Positions 1 through 6,761 of a DNA stretch of 9,845 nucleotides are shown here, one piece after another. The stretch comes from an uncultured Lachnospiraceae bacterium. Lineage in GTDB: Bacteria; Bacillota; Clostridia; Lachnospirales; Lachnospiraceae. Position 1 is the first letter of the stretch, and each line of letters opens with the position of its first letter. The notes beneath the pieces are model-generated. The model had not been told where the DNA came from and did not search any database. It saw only the letters and a list, made by a program, of their open reading frames with translations. Where the stretch lies: NCBI GenBank assembly GCA_958444395.1, contig CAUCOL010000038.1, positions 1 to 9,845 on the forward strand, read 5' to 3'. Made by a program: the position numbers and the translations under genes.

Positions 1-700
1 GATATCCGCCCCCCGTCAGTACCGGCAGTGTCTTATGTGCCGAATCACAGCACAGATCCGCTCCCAGCGCGATCGGATGCATGGATGGTTCCAGAAATGC
101 CAGATAGGCTCCATGTGCATTATCTACCAGCAGGGGAATGCTATGTGCATGGCAGACCTCTGCCACTGCTTTGATATCGCTCTGTCCTCCCAGATAATCC
201 GGAGAAGTAAGATAAACACCGATTGGGGATTCCTGCGCATCGGCTAATGCACTCTCTACCGCTCCTGCATCCGTATAGACACTGCAGAGGCTGTTTTGTC
301 CACCGGTCGGAAGAAACCGGACATCCAGATCCAGCAGAGCGCATCCGTCGATCATTGCGCGATGTACATTTCTGGCTGCGAGCACCCAGGGTCTTGCCTG
401 TGAGCCGGCGGACTGCCTGCTGCGCCAGTACATCAGTGCCGCTCCCAGCATCGCCTTAATGCTTTGTGAGGATCCCTCTGTCGAATAGAAACTGGCTCCC
501 GTCCGAAACAGTGCCGCAGCATTTGCCTGGCTTTCTCCTATGATCCCAGCTGCTTCCGATAAAACATCGGCACCCGCAACCTCTGTAATGTCATAAGGCT
601 CACAACCCAGAAAGGCAGCTCCCTTGTGTCCCGGCATATGAAAACGGGTTCCCTGTGCTTTCGCATAATTCTGTACAAAATCATAGATTGGTGTTTTCAT
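1..700 (-). CDS. Orn/Lys/Arg decarboxylase family PLP enzyme, N-terminal 233 residues (3' end outside window)
   Basis: Fold-type I PLP enzyme of the Orn/Lys/Arg decarboxylase family, which decarboxylates a basic amino acid to a polyamine precursor (arginine to agmatine or lysine to cadaverine) in the cytoplasm. I translated it directly. It opens MKTPIYDFVQ and has HMPGHKG at 21-27, STEGSSQSIKAM at about 73-84, ARNVHRAMIDG at 109-119, the cofactor-contacting DNAHGAY at 193-199, and SAHKTLPVLTGGG at 220-232 with K223 as the expected Schiff-base lysine. It begins straight at the HMPGHKG region with no N-terminal wing domain, which is the Gram-positive architecture. Family members run to about 470-490 residues, so half is missing beyond the window. 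The ATG at 698-700 lies 4 bases after the upstream stop. Its ribosome binding site (AGAGGA, 712-717) is inside that upstream gene, so translation is probably coupled. Substrate cannot be told from this half; in Firmicutes such genes often precede tmk and holB. Confidence 0.93.
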   Translation of the reverse strand, partial: MKTPIYDFVQNYAKAQGTRFHMPGHKGAAFLGCEPYDITEVAGADVLSEAAGIIGESQANAAALFRTGASFYSTEGSSQSIKAMLGAALMYWRSRQSAGSQARPWVLAARNVHRAMIDGCALLDLDVRFLPTGGQNSLCSVYTDAGAVESALADAQESPIGVYLTSPDYLGGQSDIKAVAEVCHAHSIPLLVDNAHGAYLAFLEPSMHPIALGADLCCDSAHKTLPVLTGGGY

Positions 701-704
701 CTGA

Positions 705-1082
705 TTATTTTTCCTCTGTATTTGCTGTCTGCATGACAGTCTGACCTGCTTTTGCAGTATCTGCTGCCTGTATCTCTTCTACCTGTTTGTCTGCAGCTTC
801 CGCCTGCTGCTTTTCCTGTGCTTTCTGTTTCAGTTCTTCTTTAAATTCACGCAGCATTTTTTCCTCACGCAGACGTGTCTGCTCTGCATTCATTTTGATC
901 ACATTATAGATCATGTTATAGGCATAGAGCACCACCGGCACCAGAATCGTTGCTGCGATACTTGCCATAAACCAGTTATGTGCGGAATCCGTGGCTGTTA
1001 CCGCCGTTACAAGTGTCATTGCATACATTCCCACCAGAAGGATCACACCGATCCATGCCAATACTCTCTTAAAAAACTCCAT
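705..1082 (-). CDS. Small two-helix membrane protein with charged coiled-coil tail, unknown function
   Basis: I do not recognise this 125-residue protein. It has two hydrophobic helices, about residues 7-29 and 37-62, joined by a short polar loop. A highly charged stretch follows, about 65-105, rich in Glu, Lys and Gln and predicted by eye to be a coiled coil (LREEKMLREFKEELKQ), ending in an Ala/Thr/Glu-rich tail. The layout suggests a hairpin in the membrane with a cytoplasmic rod. The start at 1080-1082 (MEFFKRVL) is chosen because GGAG (1089-1092) sits 6 bases upstream. A longer frame reaches 1151 and overlaps the rarA stop, but its extra 23 residues are basic and cross a hairpin, so they look non-coding. 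The gene lies 58 bases after rarA and 4 bases before the decarboxylase. Co-expression is likely; functional linkage is unproven. Confidence 0.8.
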   Translation of the reverse strand: MEFFKRVLAWIGVILLVGMYAMTLVTAVTATDSAHNWFMASIAATILVPVVLYAYNMIYNVIKMNAEQTRLREEKMLREFKEELKQKAQEKQQAEAADKQVEEIQAADTAKAGQTVMQTANTEEK

Positions 1083-1088
1083 CTTAAT

Positions 1089-1097
1089 CTCCATCCT
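1089..1097 (-). promoter_or_regulatory. Ribosome binding site deciding the start of the small membrane protein
   Basis: On the minus strand AGGATGGAG precedes the ATG at 1082 with a 6-base spacer, a good Shine-Dalgarno match. The alternative ATG at 1094 has an AAGG directly abutting it, which is too close, so 1082 is preferred. Confidence 0.55.
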
Positions 1098-1110
1098 TTT
1101 TCGTTGATTC

Positions 1111-1125
1111 GGATGCAAAGCATCC
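1111..1125 (-). other. Small perfect hairpin between rarA and the next gene
   Basis: GGATGC-TTT-GCATCC on the minus strand forms a perfect 6-base-pair stem with a 3-base loop in the 58-base gap after rarA. No T-run follows it in the minus direction, so it is not a standard intrinsic terminator. It could be a processing or stabilising stem, or chance. Confidence 0.35.
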
Positions 1126-1140
1126 TTCCTGTCGTTCCTT

Positions 1141-2463
1141 TTATTCCGCATCTTTTATTTTGGCAAAATATGCCTGTATCTGCTGCTCATAGCCATTATC
1201 TGACGGCCGGTAGAATCTGCGTCCCACCAGTTCATTCGGCAGATACTGCTGTTTTACATAATGATTCGGATAATCGTGTGCGTACAGATAGTCGATGCCA
1301 TGTCCCAACTTTCCGGCACTCTTATAATGTGCATCCTGCAGATGTGCCGGGATCGCGGCTGTCTTCTCCTGCGCCACAACCTGCATCGCTTCATCGATCG
1401 CCATGATCGCCGAATTACTCTTTGGTGCACACGCCACGTACGAAGCTGCCTGTGCCAGTACGATCCGTGCCTCCGGCATTCCCAGACGCTCCACCGCCTG
1501 TGCCGCATTTACGGCTACCACCAGTGCCTGCGGATCTGCATTGGATACATCCTCTGCCGCACAGATCATGATACGTCTTGCGATAAAGGTAATGTCCTCT
1601 CCCGCATACAGCATACGTGCCAGATAATAAATCGCCGCATCCGGATCGGAACCGCGCATACTCTTTATAAATGCAGAGATCGTATCATAATGATTGTCTC
1701 CTGATTTGTCATAACGGACAACTCTTTTCTGGATACATTCCTGCGCCACATCCAGTGTAATATGGATCAGTCCGTCCTCGCTGCGCTCTGTGGAAAGAAC
1801 TCCCAGTTCGATCGCATTTAAGGCACTTCTGGCATCGCCATTGGCAACATCCGCCAAAAACTCCAATGCATCCTCATCCAGCTTCACATGATAGCTTCCC
1901 ATGCCGCGTTCTTCATCTGTAACCGCTCTTTGCAGCAGCGTCATGATATTTTCCTTTGACAGTGCTTTCAGTTCAAAGATCACCGAACGGGATAACAGAG
2001 CACCGTTTACCTCGAAGTATGGGTTTTCTGTCGTCGCACCGATCAGAATGATCGTTCCATCCTCTACAAAAGGAAGTAAATAATCCTGCTGTCCCTTATT
2101 AAAACGGTGAATCTCATCTACGAAGAGAATGGACTTCTTCCCATACATTCCCGCCTGGTCCTTTGCTCTCTGTACCACCTCTTCCATGTCCTTTTTCCCG
2201 GCAGAGGTCGCATTGATCTGCTGAAAATCCGCACTGGTTGTATTCGCGATCACCTTTGCCAGCGTTGTCTTACCGGTACCGGGCGGTCCATAGAAAATGA
2301 TCGAACTGAGTTTATCCGCCTGAATCGCCCGGTACAACAGGCGGTTCTTTCCAATGATATGCTCCTGTCCCACGACCTCATCCAATGTTCTCGGACGCAT
2401 TCTCGATGCCAGCGGTGATTCATCCTTACTGTTCTGCTCCCGCATATATTCAAATAAATCCAA
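1141..2463 (-). CDS. rarA: Replication-associated recombination protein A (RarA/MgsA), AAA+ ATPase
   Basis: RarA (MgsA; relative of eukaryotic WRNIP1) is a clamp-loader-like AAA+ ATPase that acts at stalled replication forks and single-stranded DNA ends. The 440-residue protein matches family length. It shows the N-terminal SPLASRMRPRTLDEVVGQEH, Walker A GPPGTGKT at 59-66, Walker B ILFVDEIHRF at 112-121, sensor 1 IGATTENPYF at 141-150, an arginine-finger region LLSRS at 156-160, and a sensor 2 segment GDARSALNAIEL at 209-220. The C-terminal part (about 250-440) is the RarA tetramerisation region, including MRGSDPDAAIYYLARML and a terminal YLPNELVGRRFYRP. The start codon is TTG: minus-strand GAGGTG (2470-2475) lies 6 bases before it and the resulting MDLFEYMRE is the usual beginning in clostridial homologues. 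The alternative ATG at 2445 would drop six residues. It begins 3 bases after the yigZ-family stop, so it is probably translationally coupled to that gene. Confidence 0.97.
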   Translation of the reverse strand: MDLFEYMREQNSKDESPLASRMRPRTLDEVVGQEHIIGKNRLLYRAIQADKLSSIIFYGPPGTGKTTLAKVIANTTSADFQQINATSAGKKDMEEVVQRAKDQAGMYGKKSILFVDEIHRFNKGQQDYLLPFVEDGTIILIGATTENPYFEVNGALLSRSVIFELKALSKENIMTLLQRAVTDEERGMGSYHVKLDEDALEFLADVANGDARSALNAIELGVLSTERSEDGLIHITLDVAQECIQKRVVRYDKSGDNHYDTISAFIKSMRGSDPDAAIYYLARMLYAGEDITFIARRIMICAAEDVSNADPQALVVAVNAAQAVERLGMPEARIVLAQAASYVACAPKSNSAIMAIDEAMQVVAQEKTAAIPAHLQDAHYKSAGKLGHGIDYLYAHDYPNHYVKQQYLPNELVGRRFYRPSDNGYEQQIQAYFAKIKDAE

Positions 2464-2466
2464 CTT

Positions 2467-3126
2467 CTACACCTCTTTTTCCACGACCACCGGTTTACCC
2501 TCCAGAAGGTAAAACACCAGTGGATCGGATATATCCAGTTCTGCCTGCCCTGCCGTTGCCTCTGTCACTTTCTTCACCAGTCCATCCTTATCCTCTGACG
2601 GCACCACCAGGATCATCTCTACCTGATCTGTATAAAGTGTATCGAGTACCGGTATCTTGTCCTGTGCAGCGATATACTGCAGTTTGCCGATGCCATTATA
2701 ATCTGTCCGGATCCCGATCCGGAATCCTTCCTGTACCTGAATGACGATACTGCCCTCCAGTCCCGCCTGCGTCGCCTGACAGTATGCACGCACCAGACCA
2801 CCGGTACCAAGCAGTGTTCCTCCAAAGTATCTTGTCACAACGACCAGTACATTGCGAAGTCTGCTGCCTGTCAACACCTCCAGGATCGGACGACCCGCTG
2901 TACCGGATGGTTCGCCATCATCACTGCAGCGGGTAATCTCTCCTCTTGTACCTACGATAAACGCATAGCAGTTATGTCTGGCATCCCAGTATTTTTTTTT
3001 CGTTTCATCGATATATTTCTGTGCCTCTTCTTCCGAAGTGACCGAAAAAACATGGGCGATAAACCGTGATTTCTTCTCTACGATCTCACCGTTTCCCCCC
3101 TGATAAATCATCTGATATGTTTCCAT
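2467..3126 (-). CDS. YigZ/IMPACT family protein (UPF0029)
   Basis: Member of the YigZ/IMPACT family. Eukaryotic IMPACT modulates the Gcn2 stress kinase through Gcn1; the bacterial role is not established. The 219-residue protein has the family core DARHNCYAF at 48-56, SDDGEPSGTAGRPIL at 68-82 and TRYFGGTLLGTGGLVRAY at 98-115. A second, smaller alpha/beta domain follows (about 130-205), as in YigZ structures. Length fits the family. I start at the ATG at 3126 (METYQMIY). The in-frame ATG at 3135 gives three more residues and an ATGA overlap with the upstream stop, but its GAGG is only 1 base away, whereas the same GAGG is about 10 bases from 3126. The end is 3 bases before the rarA TTG. Function in this operon is unknown; a substrate should not be assigned from context. 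Confidence 0.92.
   Translation of the reverse strand: METYQMIYQGGNGEIVEKKSRFIAHVFSVTSEEEAQKYIDETKKKYWDARHNCYAFIVGTRGEITRCSDDGEPSGTAGRPILEVLTGSRLRNVLVVVTRYFGGTLLGTGGLVRAYCQATQAGLEGSIVIQVQEGFRIGIRTDYNGIGKLQYIAAQDKIPVLDTLYTDQVEMILVVPSEDKDGLVKKVTEATAGQAELDISDPLVFYLLEGKPVVVEKEV
2470..2476 (-). promoter_or_regulatory. Ribosome binding site supporting the TTG start of rarA
   Basis: AGAGGTG on the minus strand overlaps the last codons of the YigZ-family gene (Glu-Val-stop) and stands 6 bases before TTG. It explains why a TTG rather than the downstream ATG at 2445 is likely used. Confidence 0.55.
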
Positions 3127-3131
3127 CTGCT

Positions 3132-4178
3132 TCATTCCTCATTTCTCTTTGCATGCTGTTTTCGATGAAGGATACGCATGTGTGTACCTATTGTAACAAA
3201 TACACTGACCACCAACAAGACATAAAACGAAGCTCCTCTGCTTAAAAACATCGCCGAAAACGCATTCTGTCTGCCGATCACCTTCTGAAATACAGTCACA
3301 AAGAAGCTCTCATTAACGCCTACACCACCCGGCAGCGGCAGTATGTCAATGCAGACCGCTACGAAACTCTGCAGCAGGATAATCTGTCCCGCCTGCACAT
3401 CCGTCAGCCCCAGCGCCAGGCAGGCAAACCAGGTAACCAGGAAATAGCAGAGGCGCTGCAGGATCGTGATCAGCAGTACGATTGCTGCCAGTTCCAGATG
3501 GGTTCTGAAATAACGGGCTCCTTTGTTATAGATTTCCAGGGAATGATCCAGCTTTTCCAGCACCTTTTCCTTCCTGCGGATAATACGCAGCTTATGACAC
3601 ACCCAGGTCACTGCATAAGTGATATTTCTGGCACCATCCTGTGAAAATACAACGATCGAATACAGAAGGATCGACACCAGATTGACACCCAGCCCCAGCC
3701 AGAAAAGCCACAGATAACCGCTCAGTGAACGAAACAGAAACGAACGGCAAAATAGCAGTACAAAGCCCTCCAGACAGACCAGTGCCACCTTATAAAGGAT
3801 CGTCCAGAACAGCAGTGCAATACTGGAATCTCCCAGAGAAATCCCATCCTCATGCATATAATATACCTGTACCGGCTGTCCGCCACTGGCAGACGGCGTG
3901 ATCGCATTAAACAGAAAACAGATAAAGGTGTACGCAGCACCCCGGCGATACCGGATAGATGAGCCAAGCGATGCCATAATGATCTGCAGGGAATAGGCCT
4001 GCAGCAGGAGAAAGACCACGGCACAGACTGCCGCCAGCAATACATAGCCAGGCTGCGCCTTTCGTAAGGCAGCCGTTATCTTTCCCATATCCTGCCCCTT
4101 TAACAGCACATAAAATGTCACTGCCAGGATGAGGATCATAAATAAAATATTACATACATATGTTTTTTTGTTTTTCAT
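3132..4178 (-). CDS. Flippase-like integral membrane protein (LPG synthase TM / AglD2 / UPF0104 family)
   Basis: Polytopic membrane protein of the family that includes the N-terminal flippase domain of MprF and the AglD2/YbhN group, thought to move or handle lipids across the membrane. The 348 residues contain about seven to eight hydrophobic helices (roughly 9-27, 45-70, 80-95, 118-143, 154-178, 228-252, 262-280 and 313-335). Family marks are FNAITPSASGGQPVQVYYM at 90-108 and LPLPGGVGVNESFF at 280-293. A basic loop (about 195-225, RRKEKVLEK) probably faces the cytoplasm, as does the Lys/Arg/His-rich tail. There is no soluble aminoacyl-transferase domain, so this is not full MprF. The ATG at 4178 has AAAGG about 11 bases upstream. 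The gene stop overlaps an alternative yigZ start by ATGA. Substrate is unknown. Confidence 0.9.
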   Translation of the reverse strand: MKNKKTYVCNILFMILILAVTFYVLLKGQDMGKITAALRKAQPGYVLLAAVCAVVFLLLQAYSLQIIMASLGSSIRYRRGAAYTFICFLFNAITPSASGGQPVQVYYMHEDGISLGDSSIALLFWTILYKVALVCLEGFVLLFCRSFLFRSLSGYLWLFWLGLGVNLVSILLYSIVVFSQDGARNITYAVTWVCHKLRIIRRKEKVLEKLDHSLEIYNKGARYFRTHLELAAIVLLITILQRLCYFLVTWFACLALGLTDVQAGQIILLQSFVAVCIDILPLPGGVGVNESFFVTVFQKVIGRQNAFSAMFLSRGASFYVLLVVSVFVTIGTHMRILHRKQHAKRNEE

Positions 4179-4195
4179 GTATCGTGTATCCTTTT

Positions 4196-4210
4196 ATGCC
4201 GTGCAGGCAT
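4196..4210. other. Weak hairpin in the flippase leader; T-run on the plus side
   Basis: ATGCC-GTGCA-GGCAT can pair as a 5-base-pair stem; on the plus strand a T-rich run (4211-4222) follows. That arrangement resembles a weak intrinsic terminator facing against the operon. On the minus strand the same stem lies directly 5' of the AAAAGG ribosome binding site of the flippase gene, where it could affect access. The stem is short, so either reading is tentative. Confidence 0.25.
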
Positions 4211-4247
4211 TTTTCTGTTTTTAGTGTCTGTGTATCTATCCGGCAGC

Positions 4248-5930
4248 TTACTTTAACCGGAATGTCCGTGGTGCCAGCCAGTATGCCAGCATAAAGGCAG
4301 TCAGTACGATCACAAGTGTCAATGCCAGTACGATTCCCGCAAAGAACGTCGGAACCGTATGGATCTGCAGACACATATACGATACAAAATAGATCATACC
4401 GGAGCAGACATTATAGCCGATCCCGGTCTGTTCTCCTCCCTCTGTAAACGGTTGAAATATATAGTACATACATAAAAATACCACGGAATATGCGACCGCC
4501 AGCAAACCAACACAAAGGATGATCGACAGAACCTGCCCCGGATGCTGCCATTGCCGCAGCAGCAGAGCATCCAGCACTATGCCGCAGCAGATCGTAGCCA
4601 CCATCGGGAACTCAGACTTTAACATGTAGCGCAGACGGATCCGGAAGTTTAACAGAATCGCCCCACTGGTACGATAATAGCCGTATTTTAACAGGGAAAC
4701 ATCACAGTTATAAAACATCGCTTTCGTCAGGTTCTGTCCGGACGAAGCACAATACATAAAAAATACTATGATTGGCAAAAGTCTGTTTACTTCCTGCCAG
4801 ACCGCATTACTCATATCCATAAAGGCATTCTGTGACATCCGGATATTTGCGACCAGCAAAAGCCCTGCCGACACCCCAAGAATCAATGCCGACACAACTA
4901 CCTTGATACGAACTGCATTCCGCACCAGTCTCTTATGACGGGCAAAAAAGATTGCATTCAGATATTCATATCCCTGCTTATCCTCAAAAGCATGGGCATG
5001 CAGCTCCGCTTCTTCCACTTCCTTGTCCTGCAACGCATAATTTGCCTTTGACAATTCTTCCGCCTTCCGGTCAAGCTCCATCATGTCCTGCCTGGTACAG
5101 GTGCGGCGTGCTACCTGTACATAGCCCGGATAATGCAGCAGATAGTGGACTGCCATTACGGCTGCCAACATACAAAGAAGCGTTGCAGCCACCAGCAGCA
5201 TTCCTGTCAGATACCGCCCGATCCCCTGCCGAAAGCCCAGGATCCACAGGACGGGATAACCTGCATATGCCAGCAGTACAATCACTATAATATAAAACAG
5301 ATAGATTCCGTATACCCTTTTATTCTTCTCCTCCAGAGGCATGCCAAACTTCGTATTCAGCCATAATTTTATGCTCTCCCCGATGGCACGGAAACAGATA
5401 TAAATGCCAAGCAGCCAAAACACCTGCCAAAGGTGCCAGTGACCCCAGCCACAGAGAAAGAGCAGCATCATAACAGCATAAAATACCGTCTGTCTTCCAT
5501 GCTCCCAGAGAACGGACGTAAGATAATGCTCTCTGGGGTCGATCCGGAGCAGATTTAACAGCAGATAGTCTTCTTCAGCAGCACGGTCAAAGATCCTGCT
5601 GCGCATGAAAGAACCGCACAGACTATTCAGAAAAAAGAAAGTCCATACCACCATCTCACAGATCTCATTCGTATTCCAATCCAAAATGGATCCTAATACT
5701 CCGGCAGGCATGAATAACATACATCCGCAATACAGCAGATTCAGGATCACATAGAGGAGTACGGATTTGATGATCGCCAGTACTCCAAATGCATTCTTAA
5801 TATCCCGGCGTACATACCATTCGTCCGATATATGCGGTCCGATCCATTTTAACTTCTTTATCGTAAAGATCAGACGGTTTGCATTCTCCGCAAATCCGAT
5901 CTGAAACTTCTGATACAAAGTCTGAAACAT
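4248..5930 (-). CDS. ABC transporter membrane (permease) protein, ABC-2-like
   Basis: Large hydrophobic protein of 560 residues, the presumed membrane partner of the ATPase encoded just upstream. By eye about ten to twelve hydrophobic segments occur (roughly 48-78, 92-107, 147-162, 165-180, 207-232, 239-264, 341-362, 382-397, 443-460, 466-492, 508-524 and 527-553). They fall in two halves around a charged soluble stretch at about 270-340 that contains ELDRKAEELSKANYALQDKE. I recognise no catalytic motif or named transporter signature; the assignment rests on topology and on sitting next to the ATPase. The two-half layout suggests a fused pair of six-helix bundles, hence an exporter-type permease. 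The ATG at 5930 comes 4 bases after the ATPase stop; its ribosome binding site AAGGAAGG lies in the last ATPase codons, a sign of coupled synthesis. Substrate is unknown. Confidence 0.85.
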   Translation of the reverse strand: MFQTLYQKFQIGFAENANRLIFTIKKLKWIGPHISDEWYVRRDIKNAFGVLAIIKSVLLYVILNLLYCGCMLFMPAGVLGSILDWNTNEICEMVVWTFFFLNSLCGSFMRSRIFDRAAEEDYLLLNLLRIDPREHYLTSVLWEHGRQTVFYAVMMLLFLCGWGHWHLWQVFWLLGIYICFRAIGESIKLWLNTKFGMPLEEKNKRVYGIYLFYIIVIVLLAYAGYPVLWILGFRQGIGRYLTGMLLVAATLLCMLAAVMAVHYLLHYPGYVQVARRTCTRQDMMELDRKAEELSKANYALQDKEVEEAELHAHAFEDKQGYEYLNAIFFARHKRLVRNAVRIKVVVSALILGVSAGLLLVANIRMSQNAFMDMSNAVWQEVNRLLPIIVFFMYCASSGQNLTKAMFYNCDVSLLKYGYYRTSGAILLNFRIRLRYMLKSEFPMVATICCGIVLDALLLRQWQHPGQVLSIILCVGLLAVAYSVVFLCMYYIFQPFTEGGEQTGIGYNVCSGMIYFVSYMCLQIHTVPTFFAGIVLALTLVIVLTAFMLAYWLAPRTFRLK

Positions 5931-5934
5931 CCGA

Positions 5935-6642
5935 TCAACCTTCCTTTCCCTGTGTCAAAAGCTGCATGATCTTTTCCTCAAAGTTTTCCCCGGCGTATTC
6001 CTCCTCGTCAATGCCTGTCAGCTGCCCCTGATGCAGCAAGACGATCTCGTCACACAGATCCTGTGCGAGCTGCAGGATGTGTGTCGAAAGAATAATAATA
6101 TGGTCTTTTTTCATCGCAAGAAGCATCTCTTTCATCTCATGCGCTGCGACCACATCCAGAGAGGTCAGCGGTTCATCTAACAGGATCACCTCCGGCTTGC
6201 TGATCAGCAGACACAGCATCTGCAGTTTATTCTTCATACCGTGTGAATATCCTTTGATCAGACAGTCCAGATCACTCCAGTCCAGTGCAACCATGTCGGC
6301 ATATTCTTCAACGGAACGGATCTGCGCGATCTTATCCTTGTGGATATCCAGATAAAATTTGATAAATTCATAGCCTGTCAGAAACTCCGGAAGCACCGGT
6401 GTGGAAAAGGCATAACCGATCCGGTCAAAGTCCAGCGGTACCTCCTGTCCATCCTCCAGTAAAAGTACCTCTCCGGCTTCATATTCAATCTCCCGGCTGA
6501 TACAGTTAAATAATGTCGTCTTGCCGGCTCCATTTCTTCCCAAAAGACCATAGATCTGTCCTTTTTTAAAGGAAAAGGACGCCTGGTTCAAAACGTCCTT
6601 TTCTCCAAATTTCTTCTCAATGTTTATTAATTTTAATTCCAT
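5935..6642 (-). CDS. ABC transporter ATP-binding protein
   Basis: Cytoplasmic ATPase of an ABC transporter, pairing with the membrane protein immediately downstream. The 235 residues carry Walker A GRNGAGKT at 35-42, Walker B VILLDEP at 152-158, the D-loop SLD at 161-163 and the switch histidine H188 in STH. Two motifs depart from consensus. The Q-loop position reads IGYAFSTP (75-82), with Ser where Gln usually stands, and the signature LSGGQ is replaced by YSHGM (132-136). Such a signature is common in small ABC-2 exporter ATPases. The start is taken at 6642 (MELKLINIEKKFG), where family similarity begins; GGA lies 8 bases upstream. ATG at 6654 would add four residues; a GTG at 6672 has no ribosome binding site. 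The gene follows hydF by 119 bases containing a hairpin, so it may begin its own transcript. Confidence 0.94.
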   Translation of the reverse strand: MELKLINIEKKFGEKDVLNQASFSFKKGQIYGLLGRNGAGKTTLFNCISREIEYEAGEVLLLEDGQEVPLDFDRIGYAFSTPVLPEFLTGYEFIKFYLDIHKDKIAQIRSVEEYADMVALDWSDLDCLIKGYSHGMKNKLQMLCLLISKPEVILLDEPLTSLDVVAAHEMKEMLLAMKKDHIIILSTHILQLAQDLCDEIVLLHQGQLTGIDEEEYAGENFEEKIMQLLTQGKEG

Positions 6643-6690
6643 ATCATTTTCCATTCCCGAGCGTCTTGTCACGAAAAGATGCCAGCAGCA

Positions 6691-6718
6691 CTATCTGCCT
6701 TCGCTCAAAAGCAAATAG
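6691..6718 (-). promoter_or_regulatory. Strong RNA hairpin in the leader of the ABC transporter genes
   Basis: On the minus strand CTATTTGCTTTT, loop GAGC, then GAAGGCAGATAG form a continuous 12-base-pair stem with a tetraloop. Three pairs are U-G wobbles, which work in minus-strand RNA but would be A-C mismatches in plus-strand RNA, so the structure fits transcription in the gene direction. No U-run follows (the next bases are TGCTGCTGG), so it is not a textbook terminator. It lies between the hydF stop and the ATPase start, about 49 bases before the ATG. It may be a leader control element, an attenuator stem or an mRNA processing site; the sequence does not decide. Confidence 0.45.
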
Positions 6719-6761
6719 CCGTATACACGATCCCCTTCCTAAACAACAGGTTACACTTCTC

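Noticed and set aside
978..1704. Plus-strand open frames opposite rarA and the small membrane protein
   Set aside because: They lie antisense to well-supported genes and have unlikely residue composition.
4196..4222. Intrinsic terminator on the plus strand
   Set aside because: The stem has only 5 pairs and no plus-strand gene ends here; kept only as a weak hairpin.
6724..6750. Possible promoter in the hydF-ABC gap: TTGTTT and TATACG on the minus strand
   Set aside because: The spacer is 15 bases and both boxes are imperfect, so the match is too weak to call, although a promoter in this gap would be sensible.
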